64,000 nt of DNA from Streptomyces fagopyri (GTDB lineage: Bacteria; Actinomycetota; Actinomycetes; Streptomycetales; Streptomycetaceae), in assembly GCF_009498275.1 (NCBI RefSeq), contig NZ_CP045643.1, positions 4,340,001-4,404,000 on the forward strand, given 5' to 3'. The notes beneath the pieces are model-generated. The model saw only the letters and a program-made list of their open reading frames with translations. It did not search any database and was not told the origin of the DNA. The translations under genes and the position numbers were made by a program. Below, piece by piece: positions 18,522 through 26,100 of the stretch. Positions within the stretch are counted from its first letter, which is position 1, and each line of letters opens with the position of its first letter.

Positions 18522-18827
18522 GTGAAGACGAACGGACTTCTGATCCGTCGGCGACGCATCGAGCTGGGTCATGGCATGAACCGGTTCGCCGCCCTCGCCG
18601 GCATCAGCGGGGCCGCGTTGAGCCGCATCGAGAACGGCCAACGTCAGCCCCGCCCAGAGACGCTCAAGAAGATCACCGATGCGCTCGGCTGCCCGCTCCG
18701 CGAGGTCATGGCCGAGGAGAGCGGCGGCGGTCCCGTGTACCAGACGGGATCGACCGCCGGAAACGACGAAGAGGCCGGGTACCAGCCGGCCTCTCCTGTC
18801 GAGCAATCCGTGCCTACCGCGAAGTAA
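18522..18827 (+). CDS. small HTH protein, Cro-like early regulator candidate
   Basis: A 101-residue protein with an XRE-type helix-turn-helix: GLLIRRRRIELGHGMNRFAALAGISGAALSRIENGQRQP. A flexible C-terminus rich in Gly, Ser, Pro and Thr follows. GTG at 18522 is chosen because it sits at the predicted transcription start of a promoter with TTGGCA and TAGCGT boxes. It is the first gene of the rightward early operon and is divergent from the repressor candidate. A Cro or early-activator role is inferred from position. Confidence 0.82.
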   Translation: MKTNGLLIRRRRIELGHGMNRFAALAGISGAALSRIENGQRQPRPETLKKITDALGCPLREVMAEESGGGPVYQTGSTAGNDEEAGYQPASPVEQSVPTAK

Positions 18828-18844
18828 GAGAACGGAACAGCTCC

Positions 18845-19330
18845 ATGGACACAGTACTCACGTCGCCCCTGCCCGCGTCGACCGGCGGGGTTCAGGTCCC
18901 CACCGCTCGCATCGCCGAGCAGAGCATCACCGCGTTCGCCCTCGCCGAGATCATCACCGACTCGGACAGCGGCGAACCCACCCTCTGCATCAGCTCCGAC
19001 CAGCATCTCTCTGACTACCAGGCCGCCACCGCCGGCCAGGCCGCCGCCCTCGCCCAGCAGTTGCGAGCGAAGGCCGACCAGATCGAAGCCCTCGCCAACG
19101 AGTACGCCGAGAGGGTCGTCCTCCCGGCATTCATCAGCGAGTACCGCATCGAGCTGGAGGAGTGGGACGTCTCAACGCTCGACCCCATGCTCCGTGAGCA
19201 CCTCAGGAGCTGGCGGATGACGGAAGGCGACCACACGGTGGTCATCGTCCCCACGGGTCAGAGCCCCATCGAGCGCCTCGCCGCCGTCGCCGACGTCGTC
19301 CGCAGCCTGGACCGGCAGGAGGCGAAGTGA
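18845..19330 (+). CDS. phage early protein, unknown
   Basis: A 161-residue acidic protein. A mid-protein helix (AATAGQAAALAQQLRAKADQIEALANEYAE) looks like a coiled coil. The C-terminal part has VVIVPTGQSPIERLAAVADVVRSL. No catalytic motif was recognised. The start ATG lies 17 bp after the HTH gene, and the stop overlaps the next GTG by 3 bp, so it belongs to the early operon. Confidence 0.75.
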   Translation: MDTVLTSPLPASTGGVQVPTARIAEQSITAFALAEIITDSDSGEPTLCISSDQHLSDYQAATAGQAAALAQQLRAKADQIEALANEYAERVVLPAFISEYRIELEEWDVSTLDPMLREHLRSWRMTEGDHTVVIVPTGQSPIERLAAVADVVRSLDRQEAK

Positions 19331-19503
19331 CCGACGAGGAACGCCGGGCCGCTCGTCCGGTTCGGTTCGAGGACCCCAAGCGGAACGCGGCCTACTGGGC
19401 GCGGATCGACGCCATCGTCGACGAGGCGCCCCCCTTCTCTGACACCCAACGGGCGATCATCCGCGCCGCGTTCCACCAGCCCGTGGCACGGGAGGCGGCG
19501 TGA
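19327..19503 (+). CDS. small phage protein, unknown
   Basis: A 58-residue protein starting TDEERRAARPVRFEDPKRNA. It starts with GTG overlapping the previous stop (GTGA) and ends overlapping the next start the same way. Coupled overlaps on both sides support it as a real gene despite its size. No family recognised. Confidence 0.7.
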   Translation: MTDEERRAARPVRFEDPKRNAAYWARIDAIVDEAPPFSDTQRAIIRAAFHQPVAREAA

Positions 19504-19694
19504 AGGACGACCCGCAGCGGCCGGAATGCCGCCACTGGATCGGCGCCGAGCAGCGCCACTGCCGTGCGGGCGAAGGCATCCGCCAGTACATCCCCGGTCC
19601 CCGATGCCCCGCCCATACCCCGTCCGCCCTGCTCGGGAAGCCCGATCCGCAGCCGGGTCCCGGCTGGCCCATCTTCCGCCAGGAGGCGCCGTGA
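19500..19694 (+). CDS. small cysteine-containing phage protein
   Basis: A 64-residue protein with possible metal ligands in ECRHWIGAEQRHCR and RCPAHTP. It may bind zinc. GTG start and stop both overlap neighbours by 4 bp. Function unknown. Confidence 0.7.
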   Translation: MKDDPQRPECRHWIGAEQRHCRAGEGIRQYIPGPRCPAHTPSALLGKPDPQPGPGWPIFRQEAP

Positions 19695-19921
19695 CCCGGC
19701 ATGGCCAAGACCCGGCCGACCGGCCGGTGGTCGTGAACGACGACGTGCGCCTGCGGTACGCCGCCGAGCGCGCCCAGCGCCAGCTCACCATCGACTCGAT
19801 CCGCGCCGACCTCGAAGCCCAGCCCTCCCCGCGCAGCATCCAGGCTGCCGCCCGACGGTGGTGCAACGAGATCACGGCCATGGCCGAGGCGCTGGCCAAG
19901 CAGCGACGGAGTACCGCGTAG
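19691..19921 (+). CDS. small phage protein, unknown
   Basis: A 76-residue, largely helical, Arg- and Ala-rich protein (LRYAAERAQRQLTIDSIRAD, ARRWCNEITAMAEALAKQRR). The GTG start overlaps the upstream stop. It is the last gene of this coupled early run, since a palindrome and a 72-bp gap follow. Confidence 0.7.
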   Translation: MTRHGQDPADRPVVVNDDVRLRYAAERAQRQLTIDSIRADLEAQPSPRSIQAAARRWCNEITAMAEALAKQRRSTA

Positions 19922-19934
19922 CCCGCCGGCGGGC
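19921..19934. repeat. 14-bp GC palindrome
   Basis: GCCCGCCGGCGGGC is a perfect palindrome starting at the last base of the preceding stop codon. With a further GCCCGCCC at 19943 it could act as a weak terminator or a protein-binding site. Confidence 0.45.
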
Positions 19935-19993
19935 ACTACCCTGCCCGCCCACACACGGACCAGTGACCCAGCTCGGAGAGAAGAGCCCCGTTC

Positions 19994-20566
19994 GTGAACA
20001 GCACCCCCGAGCCGAAGCCGATCCACGCGAGGCGGCTCGACTCCCTCAGCATCTCGGCGCAGCTGGCCAGCCGCCGCGCGGCCGCCAGCCGGTGCGAGCC
20101 GTTCGACTGCGGACACCGCGACCCCCTCGACTGCACCACGGCCGGGTGCGGCCAGGACATCCACACTGTGGAGACCCCTGCGGCTCCGGCCATCGAGCCG
20201 GGCGACATCGCCCAGCTGTGGGCCGACGCGAAGATCGCATGGTCAACGCGAGACTTCCCCAAGTACGCGTCCCCGGCATGGATCGCCCTCCACCCGGACG
20301 ATCCGAAGCGGCTCGCCGGCGCGCTTGAGGCCGCCGAGTCCTGGCGGAAATACGGCGACGAGGAAGCGCTGATCCAGTGGCTGCGCGAGGCGTCCCACTC
20401 TCGGCCGTCCGTGGCCGAGCGCAGGACCCGCGCCGAACTCGACGCAGCCGCCGTGCCGAAGCTGCCGCACCAGCTGCGGGCCACCGCCGGATGGCCGCCG
20501 ATCGCCGTGCCCGGCAAGCCCGGCCAGTACCTGACGTACAACAGCCAGCAGCAGGAGGCAGCGTGA
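19994..20566 (+). CDS. DUF2742-like phage protein
   Basis: A 190-residue protein. The N-terminal part has the cysteine cluster CEPFDCGHRDPLDCTTAGCGQD, a possible zinc site. The middle segment STRDFPKYASPAWIALHPDD and following helix (KRLAGALEAAESWRKYG) resemble DUF2742 proteins found next to replication genes in actinophages. The GTG start is at 19994. Its stop overlaps the start of the primase-helicase gene, so it is probably co-translated with it. Confidence 0.72.
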   Translation: MNSTPEPKPIHARRLDSLSISAQLASRRAAASRCEPFDCGHRDPLDCTTAGCGQDIHTVETPAAPAIEPGDIAQLWADAKIAWSTRDFPKYASPAWIALHPDDPKRLAGALEAAESWRKYGDEEALIQWLREASHSRPSVAERRTRAELDAAAVPKLPHQLRATAGWPPIAVPGKPGQYLTYNSQQQEAA

Positions 20567-22110
20567 CCTCCGCCGCCGACGTCGGCCACCCGCCGGACGA
20601 CGACATGTGGGGAGGCGAGACGTGGGACGAAGTCGCACCCAAGCTGCGGTCCGTCACCACGTTCCCGCCGCCGCCCCGCAGCGCCCGGACCATGCGGACC
20701 CGGGACGACATCGGCAATGCCCAGCGGCTCATCGACCGGTACGGGCCGATCGTCCGCTGGGTGCTCGTCAAGAAGGGGGGCGAGTGGGCCGTGTACGACG
20801 GGCGCCGCTGGGCGTTCCGCGGTGGCGACACCCTCGTCCGCACGCTGACCCGGCTCACCATCGAAGACCTGCCCAGCAGCGAGGCCCTCTCGTACAGCGA
20901 CGACCATCCGGCCGACGACAAGGGCAAGCCGCTGCCCAGCGACCGGGACGCCTTCCTCGCCTACGTGTCCAAGCTCCGCGACCACCGCGTCATGGGCAGG
21001 GCCATCTCCTCGGCCTCGTCCTTCCCTGAACTCCATGCCCAGGTCGAGGACTTCGACGGGCAGCGGCGATGGCTCAACCTGCCCAACGGAATCCTCGACA
21101 CCGACAAGGTGCGGCTGCGCCCGCACGACCCCGACCTGATGCTCTCCAAGATGTTCGGCGTCCCGTTCAACCCGCAGGCCAAGGCGCCTGTCTGGGAGCG
21201 GTTCCTGAAGATGAACATCCCCGACGAGCAGACCCGGCTGTACCTGCAGAAGGCCGCCGGATACACCCTGTCCGGGCTGTCCAACGAGAAGACGCTGGTC
21301 TACCTGTACGGCCCGTCCGACACCGGCAAGAGCATCTTCACCGGCGTCATGTCCCGCATGTTCGGCGAGTACGGGCAGGTCGCATCCGACGGTGCGCTCC
21401 GCCCCCGCCGTGAAGGCGCCGTCAACAACGACGTCGACGGCATGGCGGGCAAGCGGTTCGTCACCACCTCCGAGTCCAGGCCGGGCGAGGAGATGGACGA
21501 AGCCCTGATCAAGCGGCTTACCGGCCGGGACGAGCAGACGACCCGTGCCCTGTACGAGAACAACCGGACGTGGACCCCGGAGTGCGTGATCTGGGTGTGT
21601 TCCAACCAGTACCCGAAGATCACTGGGGACGACGACGCGATCTGGACGCGCATCCGTGTCGTCCCGTTCCTGCGGCAGTTCCTCGCCGGAGACCCCGACC
21701 GCGACGAGCGGCTTGAGGAGAAGCTGCACGCCGAGATGGAAGGCATCTTTGCCTGGGCCGCCCGCGGTCTGGAGATGTACCTCCGCGACGGGCTCGCGCC
21801 CCCGTCGGAAGTCGTCCAGGCCGGCGAGCGGTTCCGGTCCTCGGCCGACGGTGTCACCGCGTTCGTTGCCGAGTTCGCCGAGGACGAGTTCCTCACCGTC
21901 CAGGATGGCGAGTGGTCCCCGCGCACCGAGCTGTACGAGATGTACAAGCAGTGGTGCAAGGAGTCCGCGATGCGTGAGCCGTTGCGGCCGAGCAGGTTCT
22001 ATACCCGCCTCGAAGTGTCCTTCTCCATGGCCAAGATGAACGGCACCCGTGGCTTCAAGGGGATCCGCATCGGGCCCAAGCAGTTGGCGTCTGCAGCGTG
22101 GGGGCGTTGA
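20563..22110 (+). CDS. D5-like primase/helicase (P4-type)
   Basis: A 515-residue protein with the D5_N domain in the middle (WERFLKMNIPDEQTRLYLQKAAGYTLSG). A superfamily 3 AAA+ helicase core follows, with Walker A YGPSDTGKSIFTG (about residues 250-257), Walker B and B' near FVTTSESRPGEEMDEALIK, and sensor 1 at ECVIWVCSNQYPK. A C-terminal winged-helix segment ends the protein. This class loads at phage or plasmid origins and unwinds DNA. No intact N-terminal prim-pol motif was identified. The GTG start overlaps the previous stop. The candidate origin follows directly. Confidence 0.9.
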   Translation: MTSAADVGHPPDDDMWGGETWDEVAPKLRSVTTFPPPPRSARTMRTRDDIGNAQRLIDRYGPIVRWVLVKKGGEWAVYDGRRWAFRGGDTLVRTLTRLTIEDLPSSEALSYSDDHPADDKGKPLPSDRDAFLAYVSKLRDHRVMGRAISSASSFPELHAQVEDFDGQRRWLNLPNGILDTDKVRLRPHDPDLMLSKMFGVPFNPQAKAPVWERFLKMNIPDEQTRLYLQKAAGYTLSGLSNEKTLVYLYGPSDTGKSIFTGVMSRMFGEYGQVASDGALRPRREGAVNNDVDGMAGKRFVTTSESRPGEEMDEALIKRLTGRDEQTTRALYENNRTWTPECVIWVCSNQYPKITGDDDAIWTRIRVVPFLRQFLAGDPDRDERLEEKLHAEMEGIFAWAARGLEMYLRDGLAPPSEVVQAGERFRSSADGVTAFVAEFAEDEFLTVQDGEWSPRTELYEMYKQWCKESAMREPLRPSRFYTRLEVSFSMAKMNGTRGFKGIRIGPKQLASAAWGR

Positions 22111-22536
22111 TGTACCTGCCCCCTGCTGCCCCCGTCAGCAACCTGCCACTACCTGCCCCCAGCAGCTGCCCCCAGCCCCACGCGTTCCTCTGGCTGCTGC
22201 GCTTTTCCACAGCCACTGACCTGCGCCTTTGTGGCTACGGTCGGAGTTATCCACAGGGGGCAGTTTGGGGGCAGGTGGGGGCAGTAGCAAGGGGGCAGGT
22301 GGGGGCAGCTCGGGGGCAGGTAAAAGGCCGGATCTGCCCCCACTCAAAACCCACTGTGACCTGGGGCTTTCTGTTCCAGGGGGCAGGAGGGGCAGGTAAT
22401 TCCCGAAAGTCTCCCTGTAGGGGCCTCAGCGGAAACGGACATAGGTCCCCATTTGGATCACGGTTCGGGTCGCCCTTCCCTACCGGAGAGAGTTCCAGCA
22501 CGGAGCTGCCCCTCCTGCCCCCAGCCGGGGGCGCGC
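22111..22536. other. candidate phage replication origin with iteron-like repeats
   Basis: A 426-bp noncoding stretch after the primase-helicase. CTGCCCCC occurs at 22116, 22126, 22153, 22166, 22334 and 22515. Its complement GGGGGCAG occurs at 22256, 22267, 22277, 22291, 22301, 22312 and 22379. Between the blocks is TTATCCACA (22247-22255), a perfect consensus DnaA box, and a near match TTTTCCACA at 22203. A local A+T-richer patch (22195-22255) could be the unwinding element. Position and repeat layout suggest an origin; this is inferred. Confidence 0.65.
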
Positions 22537-22749
22537 ATGAACGTCGATGACGTCGTGGCCGAGAAGATCGCCGCCGCAGCAGCCCGCGCCGAGGCGAACA
22601 AGCGGCGCCGCGCAGCCCTCGCCGCCGCCCGCAAGCGCGGCCTCGCCGCCCGCCACGCCCAGAAACTCCGCAACCTTTCCGCCCGCACGACGGACGGATC
22701 ACCCGTCACCACTGATGACGGGTCCACCACCACCGAGGAGAACCAGTGA
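22537..22749 (+). CDS. small basic phage protein
   Basis: A 70-residue protein starting MNVDDVVAEKIAAAAARAEA. It is Ala- and Arg-rich and helical, with a Thr/Asp-rich tail. It may bind nucleic acid. Its stop overlaps the next GTG by 4 bp. ATG at 22537 is preferred over longer readings into the repeat region. Confidence 0.65.
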   Translation: MNVDDVVAEKIAAAAARAEANKRRRAALAAARKRGLAARHAQKLRNLSARTTDGSPVTTDDGSTTTEENQ

Positions 22750-23063
22750 CCGCCTGGGAACGCTTCAACAACCGCGTCCTGTCCATCACCCCCGCCGAGC
22801 CCGGCTGGCAGGTGCACGTCGAGCACCGGACCGTCACCCCTACCGAGTCGCGCGTCGACGAGGAGCACCTGTACCCGGTCGTCACCTGGGCGCTCGTTGA
22901 GTCGGAGGGCCGGAGTGGAGAGACCAGCACTCACGTGGAGCCGGTCTTCTATGACGAGTCGGCCCTGCGGAATGCGACGGAGTATCGGCGGATCTTCTCC
23001 GACCCGGCGCCTGCGCCCGGCGAGCCGAAGCTGCTCGTCCACATCGAACTGCGGCAGCCGTAA
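22746..23063 (+). CDS. phage protein, unknown
   Basis: A 105-residue acidic protein predicted to be mostly beta strands ([33 protein letters not shown]). No family recognised. GTG start in a GTGA overlap; it sits just before ssb. Confidence 0.7.
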   Translation: MTAWERFNNRVLSITPAEPGWQVHVEHRTVTPTESRVDEEHLYPVVTWALVESEGRSGETSTHVEPVFYDESALRNATEYRRIFSDPAPAPGEPKLLVHIELRQP

Positions 23064-23137
23064 CCCCCGCACGCAACCGGCCGGCCCGCGAGAACCGGGC
23101 CGGCCACCCATCCAGCACACCACAGAAGGAGTCCTCC

Positions 23138-23668
23138 GTGTCCGGAGAGACCGTGATGACCATCGTCGGCAACCTGGTCGATGATCCCGAGCTGCGCTTC
23201 ACCCCGTCCGGGGCGGCCGTCGCCAAGTTCCGTATCGCCTCCACCCCGCGCTTCTTCGACAAGCAGGCCAGCGAGTGGAAGGACGGCGAGAGCCTGTTTC
23301 TCACCTGCTCCGTGTGGCGCCAGGCGGCGGAGAACGTCGCCGAGTCCCTCGGCCGCGGCATGCGCGTCATCGTCCAGGGCCGGCTGAAGCAGCGGTCCTA
23401 CGAGGACAGGGAGCAGGTGAAGCGCACGGTCTACGAGATCGACGTCGACGAGGTCGGCCCGACCCTCGCGCGCGCCACCGCCAAGGTCACCAAGAACCCG
23501 AGCGGCGGTGGACAGGGATCCGTTGCTCAGAAGGCAACGGATGACCCGTGGGCTGGAGCCCAGCCCACCAACGGCCAGGCGCAGGGCGGCGGGTGGTCAA
23601 CCACCCCGCCCGCCCAGCAGCAGCCCGCCGCGCAGGGCGCCGGGTACAGCGACGAGCCCCCCTTCTAG
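23138..23668 (+). CDS. ssb: phage single-stranded DNA-binding protein
   Basis: A 176-residue SSB. The OB fold begins [20 protein letters not shown] and continues with [13 protein letters not shown] and [20 protein letters not shown]. The tail is Gly/Gln-rich and ends DEPPF, the acidic tip that binds partner proteins. The GTG start at 23138 follows AGAAGGAG. It covers exposed strands during phage replication and sits next to the primase-helicase and candidate origin. Confidence 0.95.
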   Translation: MSGETVMTIVGNLVDDPELRFTPSGAAVAKFRIASTPRFFDKQASEWKDGESLFLTCSVWRQAAENVAESLGRGMRVIVQGRLKQRSYEDREQVKRTVYEIDVDEVGPTLARATAKVTKNPSGGGQGSVAQKATDDPWAGAQPTNGQAQGGGWSTTPPAQQQPAAQGAGYSDEPPF

Positions 23669-23677
23669 GAGGTCGAC

Positions 23678-23878
23678 ATGTCCCTCAGTGAGATCCAGAT
23701 GCTCATCATCGGCATGGGCCTCGGCGCGCAGCTGATGAACTTCCTGCACATGCGGTGGGACGCGCAGGCCGCCCGCCGCAGCACCGCCGCCTCCAAGGCC
23801 GCCCGCAAGCAGGCGACCGCGGACCTGTTCTACAGTGGCTTCCGCCTGTATCGGCTGAAGAGCCGGAGCCGGGTGTGA
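23678..23878 (+). CDS. small membrane-associated phage protein
   Basis: A 66-residue protein with one N-terminal hydrophobic segment (about 3-23, IQMLIIGMGLGAQLMNFLHM) and a basic C-terminus. The start follows TAGGAGG by 6 nt. Function unknown. It overlaps the next gene by 4 bp. Confidence 0.65.
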   Translation: MSLSEIQMLIIGMGLGAQLMNFLHMRWDAQAARRSTAASKAARKQATADLFYSGFRLYRLKSRSRV

Positions 23879-24519
23879 GCGCCAGCTGCGGCGTGTGTGA
23901 GCGCGACCTCGAGTTCGGCTACCTCTGCCCAGGCGACATCCTCGCCCTGGCGGAGCGGCTCGAGCAGCTACCCGGTCTGGCCGACGCCCTCAGTGGGGCG
24001 CTGGCCCCGGCCGCCCGTCCCGTCACCGAGCGGGTCACCACCAGCGGCTACGGGCCGTCGACGCCGGTCAACGACTCGGCGCTCGAGCTCTGGTACGGCG
24101 GCATGGCCACCGTCCTCGAGCGGTGGCGCTCGGACATCCAGTCGTGGAAGGGCTGGGGCGAGCCCGTCGTCGAGGGCAGCGTCGAGCACCGGGTACGCGC
24201 CGCCTGCCGCTGGATCGGCATGAACCTCGAGTGGATCGCCGCCGAGTACCCGTCGGCCGGCGACCTCGGCAAGGAGGTCCGCGAGCTGAAGAGCGCGGCC
24301 CTGTCGATCCTCGGCGACGGCCGCGGGGGCGAGGGCCGCGGGAAGCTCCTCGGCCGGTGCGTGAACGCCGACGCCTCCGGCGCCGCGTGCGGGGCGCCAA
24401 TCCGGCACCGCGAGGGCGAGGCGACGCTCGTCTGCGAGTGGTGCCACTGCGTGTACCGGGATGAGCAGGACTGGCTGCTGCTCCTGCACTACCAGCCGAA
24501 GGAGCCGTCGGATGTCTGA
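23875..24519 (+). CDS. zinc-ribbon phage protein
   Basis: A 214-residue protein with a Cys pair at the N-terminus (CGVCERDLEFGYLCPGD) and another cluster at the C-terminus (CGAPIRHREGEATLVCEWCH), resembling zinc ribbons. Between them are a proline-rich linker and helices. Related proteins recur in the early regions of Streptomyces phages with unknown roles. GTG start with coupled overlap. Confidence 0.75.
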   Translation: MSASCGVCERDLEFGYLCPGDILALAERLEQLPGLADALSGALAPAARPVTERVTTSGYGPSTPVNDSALELWYGGMATVLERWRSDIQSWKGWGEPVVEGSVEHRVRAACRWIGMNLEWIAAEYPSAGDLGKEVRELKSAALSILGDGRGGEGRGKLLGRCVNADASGAACGAPIRHREGEATLVCEWCHCVYRDEQDWLLLLHYQPKEPSDV

Positions 24520-24676
24520 GCGGATCGTGACGTGCCGCGTCCTGTCCGGCCGCGGTACCCAGTGCACGGGTGAGGCGGTCGACCCGAACGCCGAACTGCT
24601 GATCTGTGCCCGGCATCTGGCGGAGGCGCAGCGCCTCATCCACGAGGCGTTCCGCCGGGCCAAGAGGTCGGCATGA
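24512..24676 (+). CDS. small Cys-containing phage protein
   Basis: A 54-residue protein (SERIVTCRVLSGRGTQCTGE then LLICARHLAEAQRL). The C..C..C..H arrangement may coordinate a metal. It overlaps the preceding gene by 8 bp. Function unknown. Confidence 0.65.
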   Translation: MSERIVTCRVLSGRGTQCTGEAVDPNAELLICARHLAEAQRLIHEAFRRAKRSA

Positions 24677-24690
24677 CGTCGCCATGGGTG

Positions 24691-24720
24691 TTGACGAGTG
24701 TCGCCACCCCTGGCTACAGT
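24691..24720 (+). promoter_or_regulatory. strong sigma-70-type promoter
   Basis: TTGACG (24691-24696) and TACAGT (24715-24720) are 18 bp apart. The expected start is near 24727, about 30 nt before the GTG at 24757, which has a strong AGGAGGG site. Confidence 0.7.
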
Positions 24721-24756
24721 TGTGGAACCGCCACCGCTTCCGGTACTAGGAGGGAC

Positions 24757-24966
24757 GTGACTACGTGGAAAGAGCGCCATGACGCAGCCGTCCAGAAGCA
24801 GAACGCCGCACAGAAGGCGTACCAGGAAGCCACCGACGAACGAGCCCAGGCCCTGATCGACGGTGAAGTCGAGCTCGGTAGCCAAGCAGCGGTAGCCAGA
24901 GAGCTTGGCGTCACGCGGGCCGGCATCAACCGGGCGATCAACGCCCTGAAGGCCAAGCGCCCGTAG
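24757..24966 (+). CDS. small HTH protein
   Basis: A 69-residue protein. The N-terminal helix is charged (WKERHDAAVQKQNAAQKAYQ). The C-terminal half is a helix-turn-helix (SQAAVARELGVTRAGINRAI) like those of small phage or plasmid regulators. GTG at 24757 is chosen over ATG at 24673 because AGGAGGG (24748-24754) and a good promoter precede it. It is the first gene of a second early operon running to the FtsK-like gene, so it may regulate that operon. Confidence 0.78.
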   Translation: MTTWKERHDAAVQKQNAAQKAYQEATDERAQALIDGEVELGSQAAVARELGVTRAGINRAINALKAKRP

Positions 24967-25067
24967 CTACACCCCACAACTGAAGACGGCCCAAGGCCGG
25001 CGCGCCAACGCCAGCCAAGGGCCTGACCGAAGCCCACTTCCTGACAAGACCAGGAGGAGATCCGGCT

Positions 25068-25160
25068 ATGCCCGATCTTTCCACGCCCACCCGCCCCGGC
25101 GACAGCGACCCGGACATGGACGAGGCCCTGCGCCGCGTCCGCGAGGGGGCCCGGCGATGA
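25068..25160 (+). CDS. very small phage protein
   Basis: A 30-residue reading frame (starts MPDLSTPTRPGDSDPDMDEA) preceded by AGGAGGAG at a workable distance. Its stop overlaps the next ATG (ATGA). The ribosome site and coupling are the only support. Confidence 0.5.
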   Translation: MPDLSTPTRPGDSDPDMDEALRRVREGARR

Positions 25161-25372
25161 CCGACGCCCGCTCCGCCTCCCCGCTGCGGGAGTTCGCCGT
25201 CGACAGCGTCCCGCTGAGCGTCGACACCGAGCTGGACATGGCCCGCAAGGTTCTCGCCGAGACGGATCCCGAGAACATCCACGACCACGACGCCATGATC
25301 CGGTCCGCGGTCTCCCTGTCGATGCGGCTCCGCACCCTCACCGCCGCCGTCGAGGCGGGTGAGGGCCGATGA
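25157..25372 (+). CDS. small phage protein, unknown
   Basis: A 71-residue acidic, helical protein (LDMARKVLAETDPENIHDHD then helix SVSLSMRLRTLTAAVEAGEG-like). It has ATGA overlaps at both ends. No family recognised. Confidence 0.65.
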   Translation: MTDARSASPLREFAVDSVPLSVDTELDMARKVLAETDPENIHDHDAMIRSAVSLSMRLRTLTAAVEAGEGR

Positions 25373-26100
25373 CCGCCGCCGTGCCCGCGTTCGGGCCCAC
25401 CGGGGATCAGCTCCCCTGCGACGAGAACAGCACGCCGTTCGCGGCCGTCACCCTGTCGTTCGAGGTCACCCGCGAGCAGCTGCGCGCCGCCCTCGCCATC
25501 GGCCAGGCCGAGAACGCCGGCGAACCCCCGCTCCCCGACCTCACCGTCCGCGACACCCGCCGCGAGATCGAGGGCTACTTCGCGGGCGCCGCCGTCTTCG
25601 GCTCGGACACCGAGCTCCAGGCCATCGACGCCGTCCTCGCCCCCGACCACGCCGCCGACCTCGACGCCGCCATCAACCGGGCCTACACCAAGCCCCACCA
25701 CCCTGCGATCCCGCAGACGCCCCTCTACCGGGACGGCACTGTCGTCCTGCAGACCCTCGACCACGGTGAGGTTGTCCTGCCCGAGCCCGCCTGGTGCACC
25801 GGCCACGACGCCGACACCATCGGCACCCTCGACGAGGTCACCCACAACGGGCGCCACGTCCGCGCCGGCTCCATCGGCCACCGCGGCTACGTCGACTTCC
25901 TCGACACCTTCCTCACCCACGCCCCCTACCTCGCGGAGCAGCCCGAGCCGTACCCGCTCGTCTCCGTCAACCTCGACCTGAACGCCGACCTCGACCCCGA
26001 CGGCGCCACCCGCGCCGCCCACGGCCTGCGCGCCGCCGCCCTCCGCCTCGAGCGCCTGGCCGCCGAAGCCCAGCGCCTGCGGAACGGGGGCCAGGCATGA
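25369..26100 (+). CDS. DUF6907-like protein
   Basis: A 243-residue protein. The N-terminal half has a helix-rich region (VTREQLRAALAIGQAENAGE). The C-terminal half has PAWCTGHDADTIGTLDEV and a beta-rich stretch, resembling the DUF6907 proteins common in Streptomyces and their mobile elements. Function unknown. ATG overlaps the previous stop; the stop overlaps the next gene. Confidence 0.7.
   Translation: MTAAVPAFGPTGDQLPCDENSTPFAAVTLSFEVTREQLRAALAIGQAENAGEPPLPDLTVRDTRREIEGYFAGAAVFGSDTELQAIDAVLAPDHAADLDAAINRAYTKPHHPAIPQTPLYRDGTVVLQTLDHGEVVLPEPAWCTGHDADTIGTLDEVTHNGRHVRAGSIGHRGYVDFLDTFLTHAPYLAEQPEPYPLVSVNLDLNADLDPDGATRAAHGLRAAALRLERLAAEAQRLRNGGQA

Noticed and set aside
22256..22386. CRISPR-like repeats
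   Set aside because: Units are only 8 bp with irregular 1-60 bp gaps, occur in both orientations, and there are no cas genes.
24673..24756. Upstream start for the small HTH gene
   Set aside because: Although the ATG overlaps the preceding stop, a strong AGGAGGG and promoter favour GTG at 24757, and the extra residues are read from the promoter itself.
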